From: JAEDES01 sp964616405
Lineage (GTDB): Bacteria > Bacillota_I > Bacilli_A > RF39 > UBA660
NCBI GenBank assembly: GCA_964616405.1
Contig: CAZTRE010000004.1
Coordinates: forward strand, 1 to 64,000
Direction: 5' to 3'
DNA length: 64,000 bases
The translations under genes and the position numbers were made by a program. Every line of letters starts with the position of its first letter. The first letter of the stretch is position 1. The notes beneath the pieces were generated by a model. It searched no databases. It was not told the DNA's origin and worked only from the letters and a program-made list of their open reading frames with translations. Below are positions 1-7,528 of this stretch, piece by piece.

Positions 1-54
1 CCTGTGACCCCCTGCTTGTAAGGCAGGTGCTCTAACCAACTGAGCTAATCGCCC
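1..54 (-). tRNA. tRNA-Val (anticodon TAC), partial
   Basis: Read on the minus strand, the sequence begins with the acceptor 5' half GGGCGAT, a D arm with GCTCAGTTGGTTAGAGC, and an anticodon stem CCTGC/GCAGG enclosing CTTACAA. The anticodon TAC (plus-strand bases 18-20) decodes valine. The 3' part (rest of the T arm and acceptor) lies beyond the left edge, so the gene is truncated by the window, not damaged. A consensus promoter lies just upstream at 78-106. Confidence 0.93.
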
Positions 55-77
55 AAACAAATCAGTTGACGTAATTA

Positions 78-106
78 AATATATCAATTATTTATTTCTT
101 TGTCAA
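78..106 (-). promoter_or_regulatory. Promoter of tRNA-Val
   Basis: On the minus strand, TTGACA (101-106), a 17-base spacer and TATATT (78-83) form a near-consensus vegetative promoter. A TGA directly before the -10 gives an extended -10 element. It lies about 25 bases upstream of the tRNA 5' end. Confidence 0.8.
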
Positions 107-140
107 CGATTTTTTTGCTTTTTTTAATTTTTTTCGTTTT

Positions 141-488
141 TTACTTTAATTTCATCGTTTTTTCTTCTACCCACTTATTTAACATTTCAGTAAGCGTTAA
201 AAATCCGCTTTTAGTTTCTAATATTTTCGTACTTTTCTTTTTGGTTATCCTATAGTCCATATTTTTGATTGTTAGTTTTATTTGTCCATTCTTCTCATTT
301 TCTAAAACCTTCGCTTGAATAAGTTCTCCCATTTTTACATAATCATGAATGTTTCTTACAAAACCGTCACTAATCTCTGATATGTGAATTAAGCCAAAAT
401 TTTGATCATCAATATTTATAAAAATACCATATTTTTCTATTCCTGTTACATATCCCTTTACTATATCGCCTTTTTTATACATGCCCAT
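141..488 (-). CDS. S1 RNA-binding domain protein (YugI/CvfD-like)
   Basis: A 115-residue protein whose first ~75 residues form one S1 (OB-fold) domain, with the typical KGDIVKGYVTGIEKYGIFI opening and a GLIHISEIS strand. The rest is a Lys-rich tail. Small single-S1 proteins of this size in Bacilli (YugI/general stress protein 13, CvfD) bind RNA or the 30S subunit and modulate translation; the assignment here is by family resemblance. An AGGAAGGTG site sits six bases before the first ATG, fixing the start. It is divergent from the Nfu gene and has its own promoter at 509-537. Confidence 0.85.
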   Translation of the reverse strand: MGMYKKGDIVKGYVTGIEKYGIFINIDDQNFGLIHISEISDGFVRNIHDYVKMGELIQAKVLENEKNGQIKLTIKNMDYRITKKKSTKILETKSGFLTLTEMLNKWVEEKTMKLK

Positions 489-508
489 ATGTTACACCTT
501 CCTCGTAC

Positions 509-537
509 ATTATATCATTATTTATAGATTATAACAA
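509..537 (-). promoter_or_regulatory. Promoter of the S1-domain gene
   Basis: Minus-strand TTGTTA (532-537), 17-base spacer, TATAAT (509-514) with TGA before the -10. It is placed about 20 bases before the start codon and is divergent from the promoter at 547-576. Confidence 0.65.
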
Positions 538-546
538 GAAATATAT

Positions 547-576
547 TTGCTATGCATTATGATTGTATGATATAAT
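547..576 (+). promoter_or_regulatory. Promoter of the Nfu gene
   Basis: Plus-strand TTGCTA (547-552), 18-base spacer, TATAAT (571-576) with an extended TGA motif, 15 bases upstream of the ATG at 592. Confidence 0.65.
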
Positions 577-591
577 TCACTTGGTGATTTT

Positions 592-828
592 ATGAAGAAC
601 TCAGATATTATTAACAAGATTATTTTACTTATTGATAAGCTTAAGCCTTTTTTAATTAATGATGGTGGCAATCTAGAATTTGTCAAATATGAGGATAATA
701 TTGTTTATGTTAGACTACTTGGGGCTTGTAAGGATTGTGCTATGATGGATATTACGTTAAAAGAAGGTATTGAAGAGATTATTGTAAGTGAAATCCCTGA
801 AGTAAAAGAAGTTAGAAATGTAGATTAG
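592..828 (+). CDS. NifU-like (Nfu) Fe-S scaffold/carrier protein
   Basis: A 78-residue protein consisting only of the NifU C-terminal (Nfu) domain. It begins with the helix leading to PFLINDGGNLEF and carries the conserved CxxC (Cys46-Lys-Asp-Cys49), which in this family binds or passes on a [4Fe-4S] cluster to apo-proteins in the cytoplasm. Size and motif match B. subtilis YutI, and the neighbours (YutH-, YutD-, YunB-like genes) are the same group found around yutI there. The gene has its own promoter and a terminator overlapping its 3' end. Confidence 0.9.
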   Translation: MKNSDIINKIILLIDKLKPFLINDGGNLEFVKYEDNIVYVRLLGACKDCAMMDITLKEGIEEIIVSEIPEVKEVRNVD

Positions 829-853
829 TTTTTATAACCAGTCTACTTTTTTT
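820..853 (+). terminator. Terminator of the Nfu gene
   Basis: GTAGATTAG (820-828) pairs imperfectly (one mismatch, one G-T) with CCAGTCTAC (838-846), followed by a run of seven T. It also lies at the 3' end of the convergent gene at 832, so it may work for both, though the T-run is good only on the plus strand. Confidence 0.6.
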
Positions 854-1674
854 ATTTGTTGCATTTTTCTAAACTCTTCATATAGTAACTTTAAACTCTT
901 CTCATAATGATTTATTTCTTGAATTAATATGTTAAATTGTGTTTTGTTTATAGCGCTTTTTAATAGTCCATTATAGTAATAATTTGGAAATAATAAACGT
1001 GCAAAAACTAACTCAAAGTCTATTTCATGTGAATATTGGGAGAGAATATCTTTGATAACATCTGAATTAAGCTCATTATTTATAATTTTTTGTCTCAATA
1101 TTTCACTTATTTCTCTTTCTTCAATATCTACTACTAAGTTTAATGGATTCCTAATCTCCTCTTTTTCCAATACTCTAAATGTTAATATTTGTCGCTTATT
1201 TGGAAATTCTTTGCCTGTTATATATAGGATTGCTGTTTCTGCCATCGCATTATAATAATCAAACAGGATTTGATCATATTCATTTTGATGGGAACTTGTA
1301 ATAACTTTTTCATAATAGTCTTTTTTTTTGATCCATAGCTGTTTCCAATTTGTTTTAACAATCTCACCAGAGATGTTTTTCGATAAAAACAGGAGCCTTT
1401 TTTCCATTTCTTTATTATTTATGCAAGTCAAAAGTACGTAATTTATTCCGTTATAATTACTATATAATTTTCCATTTTTATTCTTATTAATTGAAAAAAA
1501 GAGGTTACTAATTTTTTCGTAATTTAATAACCGATACAATTCTTCTACCTCGGTGGTATTAATTACTGGGCATAATAAATATCTATTATTTCCATCTTTT
1601 ATTTTTATATCGTTTTTTACTTTATAAATAGTGGGTGTTTGCAAATTGTAATTATATTTTAAAAATTGTTTCAT
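832..1674 (-). CDS. YutH-like spore coat-associated, kinase-fold protein
   Basis: A 280-residue protein resembling the CotS/YutH group of spore-associated proteins with a degenerate aminoglycoside-phosphotransferase fold. Support comes from a C-terminal segment FARLLFPNYYYN, typical of these proteins, and from context: it is convergent with the Nfu/YutI-like gene and lies in a block with yutD- and yunB-like genes, as in Bacillus. No HxD-type catalytic loop or Walker motif is visible, so it is probably not an active kinase. Expected location is the developing spore coat; this is inference. Translation start has only a weak AAGTGATG site. Confidence 0.6.
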   Translation of the reverse strand: MKQFLKYNYNLQTPTIYKVKNDIKIKDGNNRYLLCPVINTTEVEELYRLLNYEKISNLFFSINKNKNGKLYSNYNGINYVLLTCINNKEMEKRLLFLSKNISGEIVKTNWKQLWIKKKDYYEKVITSSHQNEYDQILFDYYNAMAETAILYITGKEFPNKRQILTFRVLEKEEIRNPLNLVVDIEEREISEILRQKIINNELNSDVIKDILSQYSHEIDFELVFARLLFPNYYYNGLLKSAINKTQFNILIQEINHYEKSLKLLYEEFRKMQQIKKVDWL

Positions 1675-1700
1675 AATTCATCACTTATTTATATATATGC

Positions 1701-1738
1701 AAAAAAAAAAGAAGCAAGAACTTCTTATATCTTACTTC
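1701..1738 (-). terminator. Terminator after the 430-residue protein gene
   Basis: On the minus strand GAAGTAAGA pairs with TCTTGCTTC (arms 1730-1738 and 1711-1719) with one T-G mismatch in the middle, followed by ten T (1701-1710). A strong Rho-independent terminator directly after the stop at 1746. Confidence 0.85.
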
Positions 1739-1745
1739 ATATTTT

Positions 1746-3038
1746 TTATTGTCCAATTCCTTGTGCCATCAAACTTATCATCATGCTAATTTGTTCTTCT
1801 TGTTTATTTTTATCACGACGCATTTGTTGTAAAGCTTGATAAGTTTCATTACATTTTGTTTCTAGTTCATTAGCGTAACCGGCAAATTGATTAATAGTCT
1901 CATTGTAGCGAGCGGTTGTTTCTTGTGCATCATCTGCTTCGTTTGCATATTCTGTTTGTATTTTTCCTAAATCTTTGGTTAATACTGTTACCTTATTAAA
2001 ATAAGCTTGAACATCTTCACTTAATTCAGGATTAGCTAAATTTTCACCCTGTGTTTTTTTATTTTCCAAATTAATTGCATTCCTTTCTGGTGCGATTGCT
2101 ATTGTTTCCCTCTCTATTGTCTCTTCTCCTGAAATTTCATTATAGAATGAATCTTTTACTTTCGGTAATGAAATTGGCGGAAATTCATATTTCTTCACTT
2201 CATCCAATGGAGTTATAGACTTTCTAGGCGAGTTCATACTTGGTGCATTCCTTGTAACATTTTCAAATGGAGTTATTTCAGGAATTTCAGTTTGTTCCGC
2301 TTGTTGAGAAAACATCTGTTCGAATGCATCCCTATTTATTCCTGTAACTCGGTAATCATCAGCAATACTTTCTCCCTTAAAAGGAGCAGTTTCATCTTCC
2401 TTTGTAAACTTCTGTACTTTTGCAGGTGTACTTTCATTTTGACTGACTTTTATTTTTTCTAATTCCTCATTAATCGCTAGTGCAAGTTCATCAGCATCAA
2501 TTGGTTTTTCAGTTTCTTCTTGATCTATTCCAACTGCTTGTTCTTCAGCATCGCTTTCTCCTACTATATCGTCTGTAGACACTGCAAAGTTTTCTGGAGT
2601 AATTAACCCTTGAGTGCCCATAACTGTATCTTTGACTTCAGTATCAGTTCCATAAAGGGCTTCTATATTATATCCCAAATTTTTCATCATTGTATCTTTT
2701 AATTTTATTGCGCGGGAATCGATAAACTCTTCGGTTACATAATTACTAATTTCTAAAAATTTAATTCTCGATTCTAAGTTTGCAATCGCCATTGTGCTCT
2801 TTAAAACCTTCTCTTCTACTATTGTATGGGAATTTTCTGGTACTAGTTGATCACTTTGGAATTCCATAGAAACTAATCCTTTATTATCTAAAGTAAATTC
2901 TTTTTTTGCTAGATTCGATCTAAATTCAGTGAAACGGTTTGATATATTTGTGAATGATACTTGTTTGAATTTGATTTTTCTGAATAGTGAAATTCCGATT
3001 TGTCCAAATTCTCTATCTACTAATTCGACACTTGACAT
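1746..3038 (-). CDS. Uncharacterised acidic protein with C-terminal coiled coil
   Basis: A 430-residue protein I do not recognise. Residues 1-120 look folded. Roughly 130-340 is low-complexity, rich in Glu, Asp, Thr and Pro and probably disordered. Residues 345-420 form a predicted coiled coil with Gln/Glu/Asn heptads, ending in a Met-rich tail. No signal peptide or membrane segment is seen. A GGGAGG site supports the start. It lies directly downstream of a DUF1292 gene and inside a block of sporulation genes, so a spore-related structural role is possible but unproven. Confidence 0.75.
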   Translation of the reverse strand: MSSVELVDREFGQIGISLFRKIKFKQVSFTNISNRFTEFRSNLAKKEFTLDNKGLVSMEFQSDQLVPENSHTIVEEKVLKSTMAIANLESRIKFLEISNYVTEEFIDSRAIKLKDTMMKNLGYNIEALYGTDTEVKDTVMGTQGLITPENFAVSTDDIVGESDAEEQAVGIDQEETEKPIDADELALAINEELEKIKVSQNESTPAKVQKFTKEDETAPFKGESIADDYRVTGINRDAFEQMFSQQAEQTEIPEITPFENVTRNAPSMNSPRKSITPLDEVKKYEFPPISLPKVKDSFYNEISGEETIERETIAIAPERNAINLENKKTQGENLANPELSEDVQAYFNKVTVLTKDLGKIQTEYANEADDAQETTARYNETINQFAGYANELETKCNETYQALQQMRRDKNKQEEQISMMISLMAQGIGQ

Positions 3039-3060
3039 ACACTATACCTCCCTTTTTTTA

Positions 3061-3339
3061 TTATTCTGCCTTTGATAATTCTCTTAATACATCTTTTACT
3101 TTGCTCCACTCTTCTTCATCTTCTACACCTAGAAGTTTAGCTTCGCCAGATGAACGATCAACATGTGAAACATATACTGTAATATTATCATTTTCGTCCT
3201 TTTCATTTTTTGTATAAATGACATATTCTTTTTTTGTATCCTTAAATTCAAAAGCCAAAATTATTTCAACTTCTTCGATTGAACCATCTTCTGCGACAAT
3301 GGACATCATTTTCTTTTCTAATCCTTGATTTTCTTGCAT
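3061..3339 (-). CDS. DUF1292 (YrzB-like) protein
   Basis: A 92-residue acidic protein of the DUF1292 family, with the characteristic pattern ...EVEIILAFEF...KEYVIYT...VYVSHVD...EWSKVKDVL. Function is unknown across the family. A second DUF1292 protein is encoded at 55095-55397 in the usual ruvX-mltG setting, so this one is the extra paralogue. It is the upstream partner of the 430-residue protein gene (22-base gap), with a GGGAGG site before the ATG. Confidence 0.85.
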   Translation of the reverse strand: MQENQGLEKKMMSIVAEDGSIEEVEIILAFEFKDTKKEYVIYTKNEKDENDNITVYVSHVDRSSGEAKLLGVEDEEEWSKVKDVLRELSKAE

Positions 3340-3405
3340 ATAAGTAATCCTCCCTTATTATTCATATATTATAATTCTAACATATTTTTGAATAATTTCA
3401 AGGGC

Positions 3406-3684
3406 TTACCTTATTTTTTTTAAGAGAAATACCTTAGCACCATAACTACAATAATTTTTTATATAATCATCTAAATATTTAATATCATTTATTTTTGTTA
3501 CTTTTTTATTATTGCTATCTTTATATCCCTTTAACCTTACTTTCTCATAAGAAAAGTCGCCAAATATATAATCGAATTCATCAAAATATTCAGTTATCTT
3601 CTCTGATAGTTCTTCTTTATTAATACAATTATTATCATCTCTTACTATTTCATAATTAATTCCATTTATTTCTATTTTCTTCAT
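3406..3684 (-). CDS. yutD: YutD-like (DUF1027) protein
   Basis: A 92-residue protein matching the YutD/DUF1027 family: it opens with INGINYEIVRD, followed by a FDYIFGDFSYEKVRLKGY motif and a terminal YLDDYIKNYCSYGAKVFLLK segment. The molecular role is unknown. The start is set at the ATG at 3684 (MKKIEING) because a GAGGTG site lies four bases upstream; an ATG 18 bases further up has no such site. Its neighbours (yunB-, yutH-, yutI-like) are those expected from Bacillus gene order. Confidence 0.8.
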   Translation of the reverse strand: MKKIEINGINYEIVRDDNNCINKEELSEKITEYFDEFDYIFGDFSYEKVRLKGYKDSNNKKVTKINDIKYLDDYIKNYCSYGAKVFLLKKIR

Positions 3685-3744
3685 TCTACACCTCATAGTC
3701 ATTATATCATATTAAGACTCGATTACAGATATTTATTTTCAATA

Positions 3745-4455
3745 TTATGATTCCGATTGAGGATATGCCTTTTCCAATTGTTTCTCATAGTATTCCTGTG
3801 GAATTAATCCTTTTATCAGTTTTAAAGTGAGTGGAGCTTCTATTTTTATTTTATTATTTTTTGATGATACAGGAAGACTTATTTGTTCTGATATTTCTAC
3901 TACAATAAAGGTTTCGATTACTATACTATTGAAACCATAGGACTCCATTTTAGTCTTTAGTTTAGTAGTTAATTCTCCCTTAAAAGCAAGTTTTAAAGGT
4001 ATGTATGGGCCATAATTGGCATAGAAAGAATTATTTTTAAGTGCCCCAAATGGTACTTCACAGATTACTCCATTTTGAACTTTTTTGAATCTGCCAAATT
4101 TTAAATCTGTCGATATATTAAATTTTTCTATATTTCCTTCTTCTAAAGTAAGTAAATCATTATATATTTTATCATATATGATTCTTAATAAGTGATTTAC
4201 CTCTTGGGTATTGTAGTCAAGTAATTCTATTTCTCCATTGGTTGTTTTTTCTATTATAAAGAGTTTGCTCAAATCAGTGCCCTCTAAAATTTGATGTATT
4301 GTACTATTTACAATGTTAGAGACAATTCTTGTTGATTCATTATTTGCGTAATTGTATAGCTGTTGATTAAGGGATTTTCCGGTTTTACCAATTAAAAAAA
4401 AAGATGTCATTAAAGCGAAGACAAATATTATAATAAATTTTTGGTATCTATTCAT
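3745..4455 (-). CDS. yunB: Sporulation protein YunB
   Basis: A 236-residue protein with one N-terminal membrane helix (residues ~7-23), then a domain matching YunB. Family features visible are the NxxSTRIVSNIVNSTI segment after the helix and the VPFGALKNNSFYANYGPYIPLKL motif, with a C-terminal IEAPLTLKLIKGLIPQEYY. In B. subtilis YunB is made in the mother cell under SigE control and is needed for full sporulation. Its first codons overlap the last codons of the upstream ylmC-like gene, implying co-translation. Confidence 0.9.
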   Translation of the reverse strand: MNRYQKFIIIFVFALMTSFFLIGKTGKSLNQQLYNYANNESTRIVSNIVNSTIHQILEGTDLSKLFIIEKTTNGEIELLDYNTQEVNHLLRIIYDKIYNDLLTLEEGNIEKFNISTDLKFGRFKKVQNGVICEVPFGALKNNSFYANYGPYIPLKLAFKGELTTKLKTKMESYGFNSIVIETFIVVEISEQISLPVSSKNNKIKIEAPLTLKLIKGLIPQEYYEKQLEKAYPQSES

Positions 4456-4681
4456 ATAATTTGGTCTGTACTAAAATTACATCTTCTCCTATTTTAGTAA
4501 TGTCTTTCCACATAATTTGTGAATCAAGCTCCTTGTTTAAAGAAAACATTTTGCGTGATGATTCGAGAATAAGGGATTCCACCGAACCATCCTCTAAAAT
4601 ATTAACATCAATTATAGAGCCCACGTTCTTTCCATCTGTAATATTTATTATTTTTTTTGATTGAAGTTCAGAAAGTCGCAT
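4448..4681 (-). CDS. YlmC/YmxH family PRC-barrel sporulation protein
   Basis: A 77-residue single PRC-barrel domain: MRLSELQSKKIINITDGKNVG opens the barrel and a SLILESSRK strand follows. This family is conserved in endospore formers, and a member (ylmC) lies just downstream of sigG in B. subtilis, as here (43-base gap). Biochemical role is unknown; PRC barrels usually mediate protein binding. Its last 8 bases overlap the yunB start. Confidence 0.85.
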   Translation of the reverse strand: MRLSELQSKKIINITDGKNVGSIIDVNILEDGSVESLILESSRKMFSLNKELDSQIMWKDITKIGEDVILVQTKLYE

Positions 4682-4723
4682 ACTATCACCTAATTAAATA
4701 TATGATTCTAGGGCCAATTTATT

Positions 4724-5503
4724 CTATTGAAGTGTTTTCTTTAGCTGCTTTATAGCTCCCTTTTCTAATCTAGATACCTGGGCTTGACTTATACTTAACT
4801 CTTTAGCAATTTCCATTTGAGTTTTTCCAATAATGAAACGTTGGTCCAAAATGTATTTCTCGCGTTCATCTAAATCATCAATTGCGGTTGATATTGCAAG
4901 TTTTGTTGATAATTCGTTACTATTAGCCCTTTTGTCTTCTATTTGATCGCATAAGTATATTGTATCCCCTCCATCATTATAGATCGGTTCATACATGCTT
5001 ATTGGATCTTTTAATGAATCTAACGCCGTTACTACATCATATGGTTCTGCTTCTAATTTTGAAGCCAATTCTTCTATTGGAATTTCTTTACTGTGGTCAT
5101 TGTGGTATTCCTCTTTTAACTTTAGAGCTTTATAAGCTAAATCTTTTAGGGAACGACTTATGCGAATGCTACTTGTATTATCACGAATATAGCGTTTTAC
5201 CTCACCTAAGATCATTGGAACTGCATACGTTGAAAACTTTACTTCATGTGATAAATCAAAATTATCAATTGCTTTTAAAAGTCCTATGCAGCCTATTTGA
5301 AATAAATCATCCATATTTTCGGTTTTATTCATAAACTTTTTTAATATTGATAAAACTAATTTTAAATTACCTTGGACTAATAAGTCCCTAGCAAATTCAT
5401 CGCCTTGCTGCATCTTTTTAAATAATTCATTCATCTCATCTTGTTTTAAAACTATTATGTCATTGGTATTAATGCCACTTATTTCTACTTTATATCTTGC
5501 CAT
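4724..5503 (-). CDS. sigG: RNA polymerase sigma factor SigG (late forespore)
   Basis: A 259-residue sigma-70 family protein. The N-terminus KVEISGINTNDIIVLK matches SigG. Region 2 is DDLFQIGCIGLLKAIDNFD (residues 65-83), followed by the region 2.4/3 block FSTYAVPMILGEVKRYIRD. The SigF/SigG signature MYEPIYNDGGD is present, and the region 4 helix-turn-helix is KTQMEIAKELSISQAQVSRL. SigG directs late forespore transcription after engulfment. A ylmC-like and yunB gene follow. Its GGAGAG ribosome site is inside a perfect 9-bp hairpin (5508-5542), which is likely regulatory. Confidence 0.95.
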   Translation of the reverse strand: MARYKVEISGINTNDIIVLKQDEMNELFKKMQQGDEFARDLLVQGNLKLVLSILKKFMNKTENMDDLFQIGCIGLLKAIDNFDLSHEVKFSTYAVPMILGEVKRYIRDNTSSIRISRSLKDLAYKALKLKEEYHNDHSKEIPIEELASKLEAEPYDVVTALDSLKDPISMYEPIYNDGGDTIYLCDQIEDKRANSNELSTKLAISTAIDDLDEREKYILDQRFIIGKTQMEIAKELSISQAQVSRLEKGAIKQLKKTLQ

Positions 5504-5507
5504 AAAA

Positions 5508-5542
5508 AATCTCTCCTTACCTCAATAGTGGTTGGAGAGATT
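5508..5542 (-). promoter_or_regulatory. Hairpin that sequesters the sigG RBS and looks like a terminator
   Basis: On the minus strand AATCTCTCC (5534-5542) pairs perfectly over 9 bp with GGAGAGATT (5508-5516) around a 17-base loop. The 3' arm contains the only good ribosome binding site of sigG, and the T-run that follows it leads straight into the sigG ATG at 5503. The same element therefore reads as an intrinsic terminator for the upstream ttcA-like gene and as an RBS-masking hairpin for sigG. Confidence 0.8.
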
Positions 5543-5565
5543 AATTTTTATTCATAAATATCTAT

Positions 5566-6387
5566 TTATTCGTCATATTTTTCTAGAAAAAAGCTTTTTT
5601 GGCCATTCTTTTTGGTTGCTAAGACTGTATCTACATTAACGTTTTCACTTGATTTGAATATATTATAAGCAACATTTGGATTGTTTTTTTCTAATTCTTT
5701 TATTAGCATTTTAATTTCTAAACGTTTAGAATCTTTTAAAGAGTCTTTTTCAGTAAATTTACAGGCACAATTGATAAATTCTAAATGATTGTAATTTTTC
5801 CAGGCAATTATATCATCTTCGCGAACTAAATAAAGGGGTCTAATTAATTCCATGCCTTCAAAATTAGTACTTTTAAGCTTAGGCATCATACTTTTATATT
5901 CTCCGCCATAAAGAATTGAAAGCATTATAGTTTCAATTACATCATCAAAATGGTGACCTAAGGCAATTTTATTACAACCTAGAGCTTTAGCATGGTCATA
6001 TAAAAATCCACGACGCATTCTAGCACATAAATAACAAGGAGAATCACTAGCGTGCTTATTAATGACATTAAAAATATCAGAATTAAATATCTGAATATCA
6101 ATTCCTAGCTGTTTAGCATTGCTAATTATTTTTTGAAGATTTTCATCATTATAACCCGGATTCATTACTAAAAAGACTAAATCAAACTTAATCTTTCCGT
6201 GTTTTTTTATTTCTTCCATACATTTAGCAAGTAAAATTGAATCTTTTCCCCCAGATATACAAACTGCTATTTTATCATTTTCTTGAATAAGATTATAATC
6301 TCTGATAGCTTTAGTGAATGGTCTCCAAATAGTTTTACGAAATTTTGTAATTATACTACGTTCTATTTCTTGTTTTTCGTTTAACAT
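5566..6387 (-). CDS. TtcA-family tRNA 2-thiolation ATPase
   Basis: A 273-residue PP-loop protein with the ATP-binding SGGKDS motif at residues 45-50. The CxxC of the TtcA group (Cys118, Cys121) and a downstream Cys pair (Cys207, Cys209) fit ligation of a [4Fe-4S] cluster. TtcA proteins activate tRNA with ATP and insert sulfur at cytidine 32. Whether this Firmicutes member has the same target is not certain from sequence. It follows trmL by 11 bases, forming a tRNA-modification pair, and ends at the hairpin before sigG. Confidence 0.82.
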   Translation of the reverse strand: MLNEKQEIERSIITKFRKTIWRPFTKAIRDYNLIQENDKIAVCISGGKDSILLAKCMEEIKKHGKIKFDLVFLVMNPGYNDENLQKIISNAKQLGIDIQIFNSDIFNVINKHASDSPCYLCARMRRGFLYDHAKALGCNKIALGHHFDDVIETIMLSILYGGEYKSMMPKLKSTNFEGMELIRPLYLVREDDIIAWKNYNHLEFINCACKFTEKDSLKDSKRLEIKMLIKELEKNNPNVAYNIFKSSENVNVDTVLATKKNGQKSFFLEKYDE

Positions 6388-6398
6388 ATTATCACCTA

Positions 6399-6911
6399 CT
6401 AATCTCGTTCTAAATAATCGGTACCTTTGTGGGGCTCTTCACGTAATAGGTCATTATAATCTTGTTGACGTAAAACTTCATAGATGGCGATAGCTGCACT
6501 ATTAGAAACATTTAAAGCTCGGACATTTGATGTCATAGGTATTCTCATACATCGATCTAAATGATTTTTTAATATTTCTTTAGGAATTCCAGTGGACTCT
6601 TTTCCAAAAATTAAATATATTTGTTTGTTTTCTTTATTAGAAAAATCAAAACTGGTATGTGGTTTGTGACCATAACGGGTAAAAAAATAGTATTCACCAG
6701 GATTTTTTTCTTTGAATTCTTCAAAGTCTTCATAAACTTCCATATCTAGTTTATCGATGTAATTTACACCGCTTCTTTTTAAATGGGCATCATCAATAGA
6801 AAAGCCAAGGGGCTTAATCAAATGCAATTTGGTATTTGTAGCGACGCATGTTCGCATAATGTTCCCAGTATTTTGTGGGATTTCTGGTTGATATAAAACG
6901 ATATTATTCAT
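6399..6911 (-). CDS. trmL: tRNA (cytidine/uridine 34-2'-O)-methyltransferase TrmL
   Basis: A 170-residue SPOUT methyltransferase. It has the starting NNIVLYQPEIPQNTGNIMRT, the IYLIFGKESTGIP loop and the C-terminal trefoil-knot segment MRIPMTSNVRALNVSNSAAI that binds S-adenosylmethionine. Size and motifs match TrmL (CspR), which methylates the wobble 2'-OH of certain leucine tRNAs. AGGAGG precedes the ATG. It is transcribed just ahead of the ttcA-like gene. A small terminator separates it from the upstream membrane protein gene. Confidence 0.93.
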   Translation of the reverse strand: MNNIVLYQPEIPQNTGNIMRTCVATNTKLHLIKPLGFSIDDAHLKRSGVNYIDKLDMEVYEDFEEFKEKNPGEYYFFTRYGHKPHTSFDFSNKENKQIYLIFGKESTGIPKEILKNHLDRCMRIPMTSNVRALNVSNSAAIAIYEVLRQQDYNDLLREEPHKGTDYLERD

Positions 6912-6919
6912 ACTTCCTC

Positions 6920-6945
6920 CTAATATAAAAGGAGATTACTCTCCT
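6920..6945 (-). terminator. Terminator after the 175-residue membrane protein gene
   Basis: On the minus strand AGGAGA pairs with TCTCCT (arms 6940-6945 and 6930-6935), followed by TTTTATATT. The stop codon of the upstream gene is in the loop. It lies about 20 bases ahead of the trmL start. Confidence 0.65.
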
Positions 6946-7463
6946 AGTCTGTGCAAATCAATAAATTGATGTGTCTTTGAAATTGTTAATTTTTCGTTGT
7001 TTTTGGGTTGAAGGATATGAACTGTTTTTCCTTCTTCTAAAGCAACAAGCGCTGGGAATTGTTCCGTTAGTTTAACTCTAGATGTATACTTTTCATTATA
7101 GGATTTTACGAAATTGACTTTCTCTTCAGCTGATATATTTAAATAAACTATCTCGTTTTGAAGTTCTTCATTGTTAATAAGTTTTTTTAACCCTTTTTCA
7201 TAGTTACGGCACCTTTCATCATTGGCGGTACATATGTATATAAGATTCGTTGGATTTTCCGATACATAGTGTTCTAACTCTTCGCTAGTTATTTCTGATA
7301 AAGTTCCTCTAATAACGGGTATTTCTAATTTCATATCTTGATATACATTATAAACATTGCATAAATATAAGGTTATTGCTGTTGCAACCAAAAATATTAA
7401 AGCTAATATTAAATAATTTTTAATACTTATTTTTCTTTCAGTCTGCTTTTCTTTTGTTTTCAC
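6936..7463 (-). CDS. Membrane-anchored protein, possibly thioredoxin-like
   Basis: A 175-residue protein with an N-terminal membrane helix (residues ~17-35) and an extracytoplasmic domain. The stretch NLIYICTANDERCRNYEKGL followed by a FPALVALEEGKTVHIL strand is reminiscent of a thioredoxin fold, but the Cys spacing (six residues between the two Cys) is not the active CxxC, so redox activity is doubtful. It starts with GTG, supported by AAGGAAGTGA. Function unknown. Confidence 0.65.
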   Translation of the reverse strand: MKTKEKQTERKISIKNYLILALIFLVATAITLYLCNVYNVYQDMKLEIPVIRGTLSEITSEELEHYVSENPTNLIYICTANDERCRNYEKGLKKLINNEELQNEIVYLNISAEEKVNFVKSYNEKYTSRVKLTEQFPALVALEEGKTVHILQPKNNEKLTISKTHQFIDLHRLGE

Positions 7464-7528
7464 AAAATCACTTCCTTATCTATTAACATTTTAACACAAA
7501 GATTGTAAATTTTGCACTACAAAATAAA

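Noticed and set aside
6936..7463. Thiol-disulfide oxidoreductase for the Cys-rich cluster protein.
   Set aside because: The two Cys are separated by six residues, not two, and the gene is far from the cluster, so an active thioredoxin-type enzyme is unlikely.
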